This document shows positions 1-8,131 of a stretch of 26,136 bases of DNA, piece by piece. Made by a program: the position numbers and the translations under genes. The stretch is from positions 1-26,136 of the forward strand of contig CANGCZ010000005.1 of the NCBI GenBank assembly GCA_947452325.1, in the 5' to 3' direction. The notes under the pieces are model-generated. The model searched no databases. It saw only the letters and a list, made by a program, of their open reading frames with translations, and had not been told where the DNA came from. Position 1 is the stretch's first letter, and the number at the start of each line of letters is the position of its first letter. This stretch comes from Comamonadaceae bacterium. GTDB lineage: Bacteria > Pseudomonadota > Gammaproteobacteria > Burkholderiales > Burkholderiaceae_C.

Positions 1-92
1 AGACCTGGTTCAAATTTACACAGGATTCATTTATGCCGGTCCGTCGCTGATCACTGAATGCGCGCGGGCTGTCAAGCAAGACGCGTGAGACA

Positions 93-632
93 TCAGCGGC
101 TGTGGTTCCAGTGGGTCTGCCAATTGGCCTTGTAACTGTCTGCCAGTCCGGTGGATTTCAACACCAGCAAATTTTCCGCATTACGGGTTTGCGCTGAATT
201 AGTGAAATTGAAACTGCCGGTAATCACCAGTTCCCCATCAACCACAATGACTTTGTTGTGCGCAATCGCGTGGCTGGCGTCCAGCCGCAAAGGGATTTGC
301 TGGGCCTGTAATAAATCAGTGACGTAGCGGTTGCTTGAATCGGTTTTGGCATCAAGCAACACCTTGACCGTCAGCCCTCTGGCATGCGCTCTGAGCAAAG
401 CCTGTGCAATGCCATTGTGGGTGAAACCGTAGGCTTGAACCAGCACCTCGCTCTTGCTCTGGTCTATCACTTCGATGACCGCAGCTGCCACATCTGCCGG
501 TGGAGTGAAATAAATACCCACCACCTCGGCCTGAGGCTGAGTCGCATTGTTTTTGGGCGGCAAAGGTGCTTGAGCCATCGATGGCAGGCTTGCACTGAAC
601 AAACACCAGACCAGGCTCAGTGGCAAGCGCAT
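93..632 (-). CDS. Secreted phospholipase D-family (HKD) nuclease
   Basis: A 179-residue exported protein with one HKD motif. H125, K127 and D132 (HNKVIVVD) are followed by the G-S-x-N element (GSFNFTNSA, about 139-145). A single HKD per chain is the layout of the small Nuc-type endonucleases, which dimerise to build one active site. The N-terminus, hydrophobic and ending in AQA at about residue 22, is a Sec signal peptide, so the enzyme should act in the periplasm or outside, on DNA or RNA. The reading frame extends upstream to 731, but that start would overlap the divergent exonuclease and bury the signal peptide, so ATG at 632 is preferred; its ribosome site is weak. Substrate is inferred from family; a phosphodiesterase acting on lipid cannot be excluded. 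Confidence 0.87.
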   Translation of the reverse strand: MRLPLSLVWCLFSASLPSMAQAPLPPKNNATQPQAEVVGIYFTPPADVAAAVIEVIDQSKSEVLVQAYGFTHNGIAQALLRAHARGLTVKVLLDAKTDSSNRYVTDLLQAQQIPLRLDASHAIAHNKVIVVDGELVITGSFNFTNSAQTRNAENLLVLKSTGLADSYKANWQTHWNHSR

Positions 633-722
633 TGGCAGGCGTTTGCTTGTCACGTTCTTGCCATGCGGGACAGGGCTTACACTGAAGCTTCGAAGAGATA
701 AATTTTGCATACCAACCATTTT

Positions 723-1655
723 ATGAACCACCCTATACCGTCAGACAGTCAAGCCGCAGAGCTGGCGCAGCAACTGGAACAACACCCTGGATACAAGGTA
801 CTGCGTCGTCTGGTACCTCGACAGCGGTTTGAAGCAGCCAGCCCGGGGCGCAAATTGCAAAAAGGGGTTGTGCTTGACACAGAAACCACAGGTCTGAGCG
901 TTGACACCGACAGGGTGATTGAACTCGGCATGGTATTTTTTCAATTCGACCCGGAAACCGGAACCCTACACGGCGACACCAGCGTTTTCGACCAACTCGA
1001 AGACCCCGGACGCCCCATACCGCCTGAATCCGTTGCCATACACCACATCACCGACGAGATGGTGAGCGGCAAACGCATAGATGATGCCGAAATCGAATCG
1101 CTACTCAAAGATGTGTCGGTGGTCATTGCCCACAACGCCGCTTTTGACCGCCCGTTTGTCGAGCAGCGCTGGCCGTTGTTTGAAACCAAGCAATGGGCTT
1201 GCAGCATCAAAGACATAGACTGGAAAGCCGAAGGTGTGAGCTCTGCCAAACTGGAATATTTGCTGCAAACACAAGGCGTTTTTTATGAAGCGCACCGGGC
1301 TGAAACCGATTGTTGGGCGCTGCTGGAATTGTTGACCATGGTGTTGCCGCAAAGCCAGCAACCGGCGCTGTTGCAATTGCTGGAATCTTTGAACCAGCCT
1401 CAGGTACGTTTGTACGCCATAGGCTCACCGTTTGACAGCAAAGACGTGTTGAAAGCGCGGGGTTACCGCTGGGACGCGGAAAAACGCAGCTGGCACCGGA
1501 ATCTGTCAACCGACAAAGCCCTGGAAGAAGAGATCGACTGGTTAAAACGCAAGGTTTACACCGCAAAGAAAAGCAATGTGGTTCAGATCGAAACCTTGGG
1601 CGGCACCATACGGCACTCAGGCCGCCAGGGGCTGACCGTGAACCGGGAAATCTGA
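723..1655 (+). CDS. DnaQ-like DEDDh 3'-5' exonuclease
   Basis: All exonuclease motifs are visible: ExoI with the D and E of VVLDTETTG, the HHIT element, ExoII in IAHNAAFDRPF, and ExoIII in AHRAETDCWALLELL, whose histidine makes it DEDDh type. About 100 further residues follow, including YAIGSPFDSKDVLKARGYRW, a small domain seen in stand-alone exonucleases of this sort; it is not the polymerase-binding tail of the replicative epsilon subunit. The protein is cytoplasmic and probably trims DNA 3' ends in repair or processes RNA. ATG 723 is listed. However, an in-frame TTG at 705 has a better ribosome site (AAGAGA at 693-698, six bases away), so the real start could be six codons earlier. It converges with the next gene with two bases between the stop codons. 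Confidence 0.88.
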   Translation: MNHPIPSDSQAAELAQQLEQHPGYKVLRRLVPRQRFEAASPGRKLQKGVVLDTETTGLSVDTDRVIELGMVFFQFDPETGTLHGDTSVFDQLEDPGRPIPPESVAIHHITDEMVSGKRIDDAEIESLLKDVSVVIAHNAAFDRPFVEQRWPLFETKQWACSIKDIDWKAEGVSSAKLEYLLQTQGVFYEAHRAETDCWALLELLTMVLPQSQQPALLQLLESLNQPQVRLYAIGSPFDSKDVLKARGYRWDAEKRSWHRNLSTDKALEEEIDWLKRKVYTAKKSNVVQIETLGGTIRHSGRQGLTVNREI

Positions 1656-1657
1656 GC

Positions 1658-2035
1658 TTAATACGCAACCATTTGCCAAGGCATGGGGCAAGTGGGAACC
1701 ACGGGGTAATACTGCTGACTCGCCGCGCAAAAGTACGCCACCCGCACCGGGCTGTACTGCACCACTGGCGGCGAGACAATGACGGTCGCGGGCGGTGGAC
1801 TGGCCAAAGTATTGGCGATATAAAACGTGGACCCAATGACTGCTGCGGCGGCCAGCGGTGACCACCCCCAGTCACCCCGGTAATGGTGATAGCCACCATG
1901 GTGACCCCAGCCTTCGTGGGTCGAGATGCGCGACTCTGAGCCCCCGCGCGAATGCCAGCGCTCGGGGTCAGCACGGACCCCACTGGTGAAAGACAACAAG
2001 AGGATTAAAAGTGCAGGCAAGCAGCGGTTTTTCAT
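1658..2035 (-). CDS. Small exported protein with C-terminal YFC/YYP/CP/W motif
   Basis: A 125-residue protein of unknown function. It starts with a signal peptide (MKNRCLPALLILLLSFTSGVRA), continues through a His/Gly/Trp-rich stretch (GWGHHGGYHHYRGDWGW, about 42-58) and a hydrophobic segment (AAAAVIGSTFYIANTLA) that may be a membrane anchor. It ends with YFC, then YYPVVPTCPMPWQMV. That tail resembles a C-terminal pattern found in many short, uncharacterised exported proteins of Burkholderiales and other proteobacteria; the two cysteines could form a disulfide. The His-rich part might bind metal, but this is only a guess from composition. Upstream, 2036-2134 separates it from the divergent small exported protein and should hold both promoters. 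Confidence 0.75.
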   Translation of the reverse strand: MKNRCLPALLILLLSFTSGVRADPERWHSRGGSESRISTHEGWGHHGGYHHYRGDWGWSPLAAAAVIGSTFYIANTLASPPPATVIVSPPVVQYSPVRVAYFCAASQQYYPVVPTCPMPWQMVAY

Positions 2036-2134
2036 AGTTTTCCTCTTTTCAAACGGGGGGCCATCAAGGTGCTTTCACAATCAACGGCTGCGCCCTGCTA
2101 TTGGATGACAGACAAATGGCATAAGATAGAAATC

Positions 2135-2464
2135 ATGAACAAAGCAGTAAAAACACTCTGTCTTGGGCTGATTGCCGGACTCGCCCTTGCCGCTCATGCC
2201 GAGCCCTATGTTTATCCTGGCGTGCATTTGCACGATTTGCCCGGACCGTTGCAAGAAGCCTACCGGAATGAAAAACCCAATCTCGGCGACATAGGCCGCT
2301 GCGTGGTCAGTTACGACAGCAGCATGGATCAGGAAAAAATGGTATTTACCTGCTCCATTTACGTGAAGATGTCAGCGGTTGCCGAGCGCAAAGCCATGGA
2401 ACGCTGCGAGCAAATGAAAGAAAAACGCGGCATCAAAGGACCCTGCCGGGTGATCAAAGAATAA
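2135..2464 (+). CDS. Small periplasmic cysteine-containing protein, unknown function
   Basis: A 109-residue protein. The start at ATG 2135 gives a clean signal peptide (MNKAVKTLCLGLIAGLALAAHA), whereas upstream in-frame starts would bury it. The mature part is about 87 residues with four cysteines (56, 73, 91, 104), suggesting two disulfides in the periplasm. The C-terminal half follows a pattern of C73, an alanine-rich helix AERKAMERC91, and then PC104RV, closely matching the spacing in the C-terminal domain of the protein at 11386-11904 in this window. No known family is recognised with confidence; it is distantly reminiscent of small Cys-rich DUF4189-like domains. It converges with the MAPEG gene with 13 bases between. 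Confidence 0.72.
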   Translation: MNKAVKTLCLGLIAGLALAAHAEPYVYPGVHLHDLPGPLQEAYRNEKPNLGDIGRCVVSYDSSMDQEKMVFTCSIYVKMSAVAERKAMERCEQMKEKRGIKGPCRVIKE

Positions 2465-2477
2465 ACGTCTTGGACCC

Positions 2478-2858
2478 TCAGCGGATCAGCAATTGCACAT
2501 AGATGGCAATGCAACTGGCGTAACCGGTTAGCCAGCACACGGTCCTGAAGGTAGCGATGTCAGCCACATACGCGATCAAGTAAAGCACACGGGCTGCCAT
2601 AAAAATCAGGCAATACCGATCCAACACGGCGGGATCGAGTTGCATCACCAGCCCCAGCACCACTGCCACGGCAAAAAAGGGAAATGCCTCGAAGGCGTTG
2701 TGTTGTGCGGCGTTGGCTCTGGCGCGAAAGCCGGTTTGGCTGGCCAACCATTCGCGGGGTTGGTGGTTGTCAAATTGCTTGAACCCCCATTTGGCCACGG
2801 CGGTGCTGCAAATCGGCAATAAACCGGTAACCAGCAAAGAAAGCACGGGTATGTTCAT
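2478..2858 (-). CDS. MAPEG family membrane protein
   Basis: A 126-residue integral membrane protein of the MAPEG type (membrane-associated proteins in eicosanoid and glutathione metabolism). The signature RARANAAQHNAFEAFPFFAVAV (about 45-66) is clear. Four hydrophobic segments are visible, near residues 3-22, 58-76, 83-102 and 105-124, which fits the usual four-helix fold. Bacterial members of this short class (the YecN/MAPEG group) are mostly uncharacterised; glutathione-dependent activity is possible but not shown by sequence alone. The start codon overlaps the aroQ stop in an ATGA (2855-2858), so translation is coupled to aroQ, although no metabolic link between the two is obvious. Confidence 0.86.
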   Translation of the reverse strand: MNIPVLSLLVTGLLPICSTAVAKWGFKQFDNHQPREWLASQTGFRARANAAQHNAFEAFPFFAVAVVLGLVMQLDPAVLDRYCLIFMAARVLYLIAYVADIATFRTVCWLTGYASCIAIYVQLLIR

Positions 2859-3301
2859 AAGGCGCTTCCTGCCAGACCTTGAATAGCCAATGCATAACCT
2901 TGAATGCCTAGACCGACCACCACGCCCTTGGCCACTGGCGAAACATAGGAGTGGTGACGGAAAGCTTCGCGCGCATGCACATTGGATATATGGATTTCAA
3001 CCACGGGCAAACCAGTGCCCTTGATGGCGTCATGCAAAGCCACCGAGGTATGCGTGAAAGCGCCGGGATTGAACACCGCGCCGAGTGCCTGTCCATCGCG
3101 GTGCAAACGGCCATAGGCGTGTATCTTGTCTATCAATTCGCCTTCATGGTTGCTTTGAAAACATTCGACTTCATGGCCCAGTGCCTTGGCGGTGAGTTCA
3201 CACAAGTGCTGCACATCGGCCAGCGTGGCATGACCGTATTGCTCCGGCTCACGCGTGCCGAGCAAATTCAAATTGGGGCCGTTCAAGACGAGTATCTTCA
3301 T
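2855..3301 (-). CDS. aroQ: 3-dehydroquinate dehydratase, type II
   Basis: A 148-residue type II dehydroquinase, the third step of the shikimate pathway (3-dehydroquinate to 3-dehydroshikimate). Family blocks are intact: GPNLNLLGTREPEQYG with catalytic Tyr22 and Arg17, NHEGELID, FNPGAFTHTSVAL, and VEIHISNVHAREAFRHHSY with His104 and Arg111/Arg115. Length matches the roughly 145-150 residues typical of this dodecameric cytosolic enzyme. The open frame extends upstream to 3382, but MKILVLNGPN at 3301 is the canonical N-terminus. It is the first gene of a two-gene unit with the MAPEG protein and diverges from the haloacid dehalogenase gene at 3385; the promoters must lie in 3302-3384. Confidence 0.97.
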   Translation of the reverse strand: MKILVLNGPNLNLLGTREPEQYGHATLADVQHLCELTAKALGHEVECFQSNHEGELIDKIHAYGRLHRDGQALGAVFNPGAFTHTSVALHDAIKGTGLPVVEIHISNVHAREAFRHHSYVSPVAKGVVVGLGIQGYALAIQGLAGSAL

Positions 3302-3384
3302 GAAATGAGTATACGATGAGGCTCGCAGATACACCTGTCTGCACACGGGGCAAGCCTGCGCAATGACTGTCAAGGAGTACACAA

Positions 3385-4071
3385 ATGATTCGACTGGTGG
3401 TGTTTGACGCCTACGGCACTTTGTTTGACGTTTACTCAGTGGGTGCGCTGGCAGAAACCCTGTTTCCCGGCCAAGGGGCGGCCTTGTCGGTGATGTGGCG
3501 TGACAAGCAAATCGAATACAGCCGTCTGGTCTCGCTGAGTGACCCGCTGAATCCCCTAGGCAGTCGGCATTACCAGTCGTTCTGGGACCTGACGCGTTTG
3601 GCCTTGCAATATTCGTGTCAAAGACTGCACCTGGAACTCACCCCGGCCAAACAAAAACAACTGATGGACCAGTATTCCCAATTGCAGGCCTTCCCTGAAA
3701 ATCTGGAGGTACTGCAAACCCTTCAACGCAACGGCATGCGCTGCGCCATTTTGTCCAACGGCAGCCCTGACATGTTGCATTCAGCGGTCAGCAGTGCGGG
3801 CATGACCGGATTGATTGACAAAGTGTTGTCGGTTGACGAAGTGCGGCAATTCAAAACCTCGCCTCAAAGTTATGGCATGGTGGCCGACCATTACCCGGTG
3901 GATGTCCGGGACGTGCTTTTCGTCTCCAGCAACAGCTGGGACGCACTCGGTGCGACCTGGTTTGGTTTCAAAAGTTTTTGGGTCAACCGCCAAGGCCTGC
4001 CGTATGAAACGCTGGGGCCGCGCCCGAGTTACAGCGGTAGCAACCTCAAGGACATATTGCCTTTGCTTTGA
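3385..4071 (+). CDS. Haloacid dehalogenase, type II (HAD superfamily)
   Basis: A 228-residue cytosolic protein matching (S)-2-haloacid dehalogenases, which hydrolyse L-2-haloalkanoates to D-2-hydroxyacids through an aspartyl ester. All the residues known as important in L-DEX appear to be present: Asp8 nucleophile and Thr12 (VVFDAYGTLFD), Arg39 (WRDKQ), Ser124-Asn125 (LSNGS), Lys157 (FKTSP), Tyr163, and Ser181/Asn183/Asp186 (VSSNSWDALGA). This is strong evidence for a true dehalogenase and not a generic HAD phosphatase, although many environmental homologues have untested substrates. A good ribosome site, AAGGAG at about 3371-3376, precedes ATG 3385. The following gene starts 19 bases after the stop and may be co-transcribed. 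Confidence 0.93.
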   Translation: MIRLVVFDAYGTLFDVYSVGALAETLFPGQGAALSVMWRDKQIEYSRLVSLSDPLNPLGSRHYQSFWDLTRLALQYSCQRLHLELTPAKQKQLMDQYSQLQAFPENLEVLQTLQRNGMRCAILSNGSPDMLHSAVSSAGMTGLIDKVLSVDEVRQFKTSPQSYGMVADHYPVDVRDVLFVSSNSWDALGATWFGFKSFWVNRQGLPYETLGPRPSYSGSNLKDILPLL

Positions 4072-4090
4072 CTCATTAAAATCCGTTTCC

Positions 4091-4519
4091 ATGCGGAAAA
4101 GCAGTGTTTATTTCAAGCTCTCAATCACAGGGCTTTTGTTGGGTTTGTGCTGCTTTGCACAGGTTCACGCCATGGGTATGTTTTCCAACGCCCCGCCCTT
4201 GAAACAGTCTGAGTTGACGCCTGCAGAACTCAAGCAACTTGAGATGCAGTCAGGCTGGTCGAATGACGATCCGGGCTTGATGCTGTTTGAAATCAATAAC
4301 CACCTGAACGCGCCTGTGTTTTGCATAGGTGCAAATTTCGAATTCAAGGATGGAAAAAAACGCAGCCAGGGTTTTGATCCCAAGCTGTATGTGCCCGCTA
4401 ATGCAGTCAGACGCACCAGCATCCGGGGCATAGAGAAAAAAAATGTGAAGTCTTACAACTTCAGTTGCCTGTGCATGAAAGCTTCAGCACAGGGAGCTTG
4501 CGAGAAAAATATCAACTAG
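4091..4519 (+). CDS. Exported protein of unknown function
   Basis: A 142-residue protein with a signal peptide (MRKSSVYFKLSITGLLLGLCCFAQVHA) and a mature domain of about 115 residues; no family is recognised. The mature part contains one cysteine in VFCIGANFEF and three near the C-terminus (FSCLCMKASAQGAC), so disulfides are likely in the periplasm. The mixed hydrophobic and charged pattern in FEINNHLNAPVFCIGANFEF suggests a beta-sandwich, which is a weak inference. The start at 4091 was chosen because it begins the signal peptide; the frame is open far upstream only because it shadows the dehalogenase gene. The 3' end overlaps the bactofilin gene on the other strand by eight bases. Confidence 0.75.
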   Translation: MRKSSVYFKLSITGLLLGLCCFAQVHAMGMFSNAPPLKQSELTPAELKQLEMQSGWSNDDPGLMLFEINNHLNAPVFCIGANFEFKDGKKRSQGFDPKLYVPANAVRRTSIRGIEKKNVKSYNFSCLCMKASAQGACEKNIN

Positions 4520-4925
4520 CTTCTTTGCCCGGGACCGGAGCGGCTGGTTTGGGTGCCGCCAAGGGAGCGGATCCGGCCGGGTAAACAGGAGGCGCACCGA
4601 CTTGCTGCATTTCGCCACGGAATTCGCCGCCGCGCTCAATTTGGATTTGTGAATATTCCAGCTTGCCGGACACCTTGCCGGATGCACGGATATGCAAATG
4701 GTCACGGCAATGAATAATCTGGTGCAATTCGCCTTCGACTTCAATGCTGCGGGCCGTAACTTTGCCGGTGATCTTGCCTGATTGGCCGATGAATATTTCC
4801 TCGGCGGTCAATTCGCCATCGACCGTGCCGTAAATCGTGGCTTTCTTAGGCACATTCAAGGTTCCCTTGAATGTCACGCCATTACCGATCACGAGGTTGT
4901 TGGATTGATCCATATTGGTTGCCAT
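4512..4925 (-). CDS. Bactofilin (polymer-forming cytoskeletal protein) 1
   Basis: A 137-residue bactofilin. The core (about 11-108) shows the repeated short beta-strand/glycine pattern of the right-handed beta-helix: GVTFKGTLNV, ATIYGTVDGEL, EEIFIGQSGKITGKV, SIEVEGELHQII, HLHIRASGKVSGKLEYSQIQIERGGEFRGEM. The last block is the most diagnostic. The tail (about 110-137) is Pro/Ala-rich and disordered. Bactofilins self-assemble without nucleotide into filaments, usually at the inner membrane, and scaffold cell-wall or polar proteins. It begins 23 bases after the DUF4337 gene and is probably the last gene of the minus-strand run from 8640. It is clearly paralogous to the bactofilin at 10772-11146, with long stretches of similar sequence. 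Confidence 0.93.
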   Translation of the reverse strand: MATNMDQSNNLVIGNGVTFKGTLNVPKKATIYGTVDGELTAEEIFIGQSGKITGKVTARSIEVEGELHQIIHCRDHLHIRASGKVSGKLEYSQIQIERGGEFRGEMQQVGAPPVYPAGSAPLAAPKPAAPVPGKEAS

Positions 4926-4948
4926 GAAAGTCTTTCAGTAGAGAAGTT

Positions 4949-5521
4949 TTAGAAGAAGAGGAAATAACCGTTGAGCGTGCACAGCAGACCAACGATACCC
5001 AACAGAAATGATACATAAGCCATCGCGTGTCGGCCGGTGATGATAGCCACTGAGGTAAGAACGATAGCCAGTTGCAGTAAACCCTCGGCGTAATCAAACC
5101 AAGGGTCTTTTTTCAGCGCTTTGTCACGCTCGTGTTCGTATTCTTTGGCTTTGGCCATCAATTCTTTTTTGCCTTCGCCGTTTTCAGGTTCAGACTCGTA
5201 GCGTTCAATGGTTTTCTTGTAAGCAGCAAGTTTGTCTTGCATCAATTGCTTTGCTGCCGGCGTGAGTTTGTCGGCATTGAGCTGAATATCCAATTGATCG
5301 GCGGCCAGCTTGTACTGGGTTTGGCGGACATTTTTCGCCTGGTAGAACGAATACATGTTCGCCGCTAGGATGTTGTTCATGGTGGCATCTTTGCCGGTGT
5401 TGCTGCCGCCCAGACTGCACACAGCCAGCACCATGGCCAAAACCGATACTTGCAACGCACAATACGTTTTGAAAGGGCTGGTTGCCGCTTCAGCGAGTTC
5501 GTTAGGGTCGGTGGTTTCCAT
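4949..5521 (-). CDS. DUF4337-like membrane protein
   Basis: A 190-residue membrane protein. One hydrophobic segment lies near the N-terminus (about 18-38, FKTYCALQVSVLAMVLAVCSL). A central charged, helical region follows (about 50-140: NMYSFYQAKNVRQTQYKLAADQL, then Lys/Glu-rich). Two closely spaced C-terminal membrane segments end the protein (about 147-190). This layout, with YSFYQAKNVRQ after the first helix, matches DUF4337, a family with no established function. The central part is probably a cytoplasmic or periplasmic helical hairpin. The gene starts 32 bases after the DUF3299 gene and ends 23 bases before the bactofilin, so all three are likely in one transcript. It occupies the place that zrgE holds in Vibrio, but I cannot show homology to ZrgE. 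Confidence 0.8.
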   Translation of the reverse strand: METTDPNELAEAATSPFKTYCALQVSVLAMVLAVCSLGGSNTGKDATMNNILAANMYSFYQAKNVRQTQYKLAADQLDIQLNADKLTPAAKQLMQDKLAAYKKTIERYESEPENGEGKKELMAKAKEYEHERDKALKKDPWFDYAEGLLQLAIVLTSVAIITGRHAMAYVSFLLGIVGLLCTLNGYFLFF

Positions 5522-5553
5522 ACTGCTTGAAAAAAATAATGGCCTATTGTAGG

Positions 5554-6132
5554 TCAGCGCTTGACCGGCTTGTTTTCATAAGGCGCGATGCTGACGGCTT
5601 CCAGCAAATAACCGCTCACGCCCTGCCCGGTGCTGACGCGGCCTTCTTTCAACTCGCCTTCCACCCACAGCACGTCCATGGATTCGGGCATTTTTTTGAT
5701 TTTGCTCTGCGCTGTGGGGCGCACCAACACGATTTGGTTGGCCGGCGGCGGCGGCGTGTGTATGCAAGCGCCGAAATAAGGCACCAGCAGAAATTCGCGT
5801 TTGTCTGAGCGGTCTGCGTCCAGAGGAACCGCATAACCGGGAATACGCACTTTTTTATTGAGTTGCGTTTTGACAATCGGCGCTTCATCCAGCTTTTTGC
5901 GGATGGCACTCATGGCTTTGGTGGCCTCGTCACTGGAATCCTGCAAATAGGACAATTTGCTCATGGCCGCCATGTCTTTGGTCATTTCTTTGACCCACGG
6001 ATCGGGCATCAAGTCATTCCAATCAATGGTTTTGTAAACCTCGGTTTCGGCGCGAGACAAACCGGCACCGGCCAGTGCAGCCAGCATGAACATGGCTTGA
6101 CGCCGCGCCACTAGGGTTTGAAAAGTGAACAT
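5554..6132 (-). CDS. DUF3299 exported protein, ZrgD-like
   Basis: A 192-residue protein with an N-terminal signal sequence (RRQAMFMLAALAGAGLSRAE, twin-arginine-like only in having RR) and a DUF3299 domain. The diagnostic block is FLLVPYFGACIHTPPPPANQ (about 114-133), with Cys123 and His125 as candidate metal ligands, preceded by VRIPGYAVPLD. In the Vibrio zinc-uptake operon zrgABCDE a DUF3299 protein follows the ATPase and permease, as here; a periplasmic accessory role in metal handling is therefore inferred. ATG 6132 has a good ribosome site (AGGAG about six bases upstream). The open frame continues to 6573 only because it shadows the permease gene, which ends 14 bases upstream. Confidence 0.87.
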   Translation of the reverse strand: MFTFQTLVARRQAMFMLAALAGAGLSRAETEVYKTIDWNDLMPDPWVKEMTKDMAAMSKLSYLQDSSDEATKAMSAIRKKLDEAPIVKTQLNKKVRIPGYAVPLDADRSDKREFLLVPYFGACIHTPPPPANQIVLVRPTAQSKIKKMPESMDVLWVEGELKEGRVSTGQGVSGYLLEAVSIAPYENKPVKR

Positions 6133-6146
6133 GTGTTTCTCCTGAT

Positions 6147-7445
6147 TCAAAGTGCCGGTGGATGCAAGCCATCCATCAGCGACAAACGGTAAGCCCGCCA
6201 TGCGGGCATCAGACTGGCCAACACGGCCACACTGAACAAAGCCGCCAGACTGGCCAGACTCTCGCCAGAGGGTAAGCCGGGTTGAACCATGACGCCAAAA
6301 CCTGTACGCAACACGTCTTGAGCGCCCCACATCAGCAACTGACTGACAGCGTAGCCACAGACTATACCCAGCAGACACACCAGCACCGACTCCAGCAACA
6401 CAAAACCCAACAAAGCCCGGGGAGCCGCACCCATGGCGCGCAGTATGGCGAGCTCCTTTCGGCGCCCGCTCATGGCCACCAGCAGCACGGCGGCCACACT
6501 GAGCATGGCACTGACAGCCACCAACATGCCGATAAGCACCAGGCTGTTTTCCACCACTTTGACCACTTGCCACAGCTCATCCAATGCCACGCCAGGCAAA
6601 ACCGCCATCAACGGGTCGCGGTTAAAACTTTCAATCTTTCGGCGCACCGAAAATACCTCTGCGCGGTTGTGCAAACCAACCCAAACAGCGGACAGGCTGA
6701 CCGGTTGCAAGTCCTTGGGGTCGGCAATCACAGGCAAAGCAGCTGCCGCTGATTTCAATGATTGAGGTGAAATGCCCATGCCCCAGCCCTGGTGCATGGC
6801 TTCAAAGCCTTCCAGAGTAACCAGCACTGTGCGGTCTATGGGCGCACCTGTGGCCGCCAGAATGCCGACGATGGTCAAGGGATGATCGTCGTGCTCCGTG
6901 TCCTCAGGCCCGCCACCGGCACCATGGGTGAGCACCAGTTTGTCGCCGACGCGGTGTCCAAAACGTCTGGCAACTTCGGCACCCAGAACAACTTCAGACA
7001 TGGCCTCAGGGTTGTCGGCAGGGTTGCCAAAAGCCCGCCCCTGGGTCCATTGCAAGCCCTTGCCCTGGCTTTTGAATTCGGTAAACAAGCTTGCCGTGGT
7101 ACCCAGCACCGGGTGTCCCTTGTAAGAGTCGCCCAGTTGTATGGGCACCGCCCAACGGACTTGAGGCATGCGCTTGATTTCCTCAAACCCGGTAAAGCCC
7201 ATGTTGCGCGACGGCCGACCGATTTGAAACACGCTGTAGAGCATCAATTCGGTGGCACTGCCGCGCGGCCCGACAATCAAATCCACGCCGCTCAATGCAT
7301 TGGAAAAACTGCGTCTGGCGTCTTCCCGCAGCTGCTGCACACCGAGCAAAATCAAAACCGAAACGCTGACCGATACAGTCACCAACGCCAAGGCGAAACG
7401 GCGCGACCAGGCGCTGTGCCAGGCCAGAGAGATCCACAAACTCAT
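6147..7445 (-). CDS. FtsX/MacB-like ABC transporter permease, ZrgC-like
   Basis: A 432-residue permease of the FtsX/LolE/MacB superfamily. It has an N-terminal membrane helix (about 14-36, RFALALVTVSVSVSVLILLG), a periplasmic domain of about 260 residues, and three C-terminal helices (about 305-330, 350-378, 398-420). The first of these is followed by the coupling-type motif GRRKELAILRAMGA, typical of the family. The start codon overlaps the ATPase stop in an ATGA (7442-7445), so the two are translated together as one transporter. Family members are often mechanotransmitters that act on periplasmic partners and do not import solutes. In Vibrio the equivalent ZrgC is needed with ZrgA and ZrgB for zinc uptake; that role is inferred here from gene order. 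Confidence 0.9.
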   Translation of the reverse strand: MSLWISLAWHSAWSRRFALALVTVSVSVSVLILLGVQQLREDARRSFSNALSGVDLIVGPRGSATELMLYSVFQIGRPSRNMGFTGFEEIKRMPQVRWAVPIQLGDSYKGHPVLGTTASLFTEFKSQGKGLQWTQGRAFGNPADNPEAMSEVVLGAEVARRFGHRVGDKLVLTHGAGGGPEDTEHDDHPLTIVGILAATGAPIDRTVLVTLEGFEAMHQGWGMGISPQSLKSAAAALPVIADPKDLQPVSLSAVWVGLHNRAEVFSVRRKIESFNRDPLMAVLPGVALDELWQVVKVVENSLVLIGMLVAVSAMLSVAAVLLVAMSGRRKELAILRAMGAAPRALLGFVLLESVLVCLLGIVCGYAVSQLLMWGAQDVLRTGFGVMVQPGLPSGESLASLAALFSVAVLASLMPAWRAYRLSLMDGLHPPAL

Positions 7446-8131
7446 GAGCGGCCTCCGGCATGCATTTCAAACACCTGGTCAAAGCGATGCGCGAGTCGCG
7501 CGTTGTGACTCACCATGATGACGCTGGTGTTTTGCTTTTCAGCGGTATGCAAAAGCAGATCCAGAAATTCGAGTTGTCTGGCGTCATCCAAAGCAGACGT
7601 CGGCTCGTCAGCAATCACCAGTTCAGGCGCCCCCATCAAAGCCCGCACGGCTGCCACGCGCTGCTGTTGACCGACCGACAATTGATTGATGGGTTGACGC
7701 CACATTTTTTCTGCCAGACCAAGGGCTTGGGCCAGCGCTTTGGCTTGCTCGACCGGGCTGCCCCAGACGCGAGAGGATGCAGCTGCCCTGCTGGGAAACA
7801 AGCGCGTAGGCATCAGCACATTGGCCTGCACATCCAGATAGGACAGCAAATTGAACTGCTGAAAAATCACGCCCATGTGCTCGCCGCGCAAGCGGTCGCG
7901 TTGCACCGCTGTCAGCGCAGCCATGTCCTGACCCAGCACCTGACAAACGCCGGTTTGCACCGCTTGCACACCGGCAAGCAAAGACAACAAGGTGCTTTTG
8001 CCGCAACCGCTGGGACCTTGAATAAACAAGTGTTTGCCCTGAGGCACAGTCAGTTCCTCTATCTGGAACAACGGCGACTGGCCGGTCCAGGCATGGGTCA
8101 AGGAACTCAGGTGAATGGCAGACGTGCTCAC
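7442..8131 (-). CDS. LolD/MacB-type ABC transporter ATPase, ZrgB-like
   Basis: A 229-residue ABC ATPase. Walker A is GPSGCGKS (39-46), the Q-loop lies in FQQFNLLSYLDV, the signature is LSVGQQQRVA, Walker B with catalytic Glu is LVIADEPTSALD, and the H-loop is VSHNARLAHR. The QQFNL and signature wording place it with LolD/MacB/FtsE-type ATPases, which pair with FtsX-fold permeases such as the one encoded next. It overlaps both neighbours by four bases (ATGA at 7442-7445 and at 8128-8131), a tightly coupled cassette. With the DUF2796 gene upstream and the DUF3299 gene downstream it matches zrgB of the Vibrio zinc-uptake operon. Other functions, such as lipoprotein or peptide export, remain possible. 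Confidence 0.93.
   Translation of the reverse strand: MSTSAIHLSSLTHAWTGQSPLFQIEELTVPQGKHLFIQGPSGCGKSTLLSLLAGVQAVQTGVCQVLGQDMAALTAVQRDRLRGEHMGVIFQQFNLLSYLDVQANVLMPTRLFPSRAAASSRVWGSPVEQAKALAQALGLAEKMWRQPINQLSVGQQQRVAAVRALMGAPELVIADEPTSALDDARQLEFLDLLLHTAEKQNTSVIMVSHNARLAHRFDQVFEMHAGGRS

Noticed and set aside
1207..1983. Long minus-strand open frame (258 codons) across the exonuclease 3' end
   Set aside because: Its product is Arg/Ser/Pro-rich without any domain, and it lies antisense to a gene with intact DEDDh motifs and to part of the small exported protein gene in another frame.
5551..5566. GGTCA/TGACC inverted repeat at the end of the DUF3299 gene
   Set aside because: A 5-bp stem overlapping the stop codon, without T run; too weak for a terminator or operator claim.
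6133..6573. N-terminal extension of the DUF3299 reading frame
   Set aside because: It lies inside the permease gene in another frame, while ATG 6132 has a ribosome site and begins the signal sequence.
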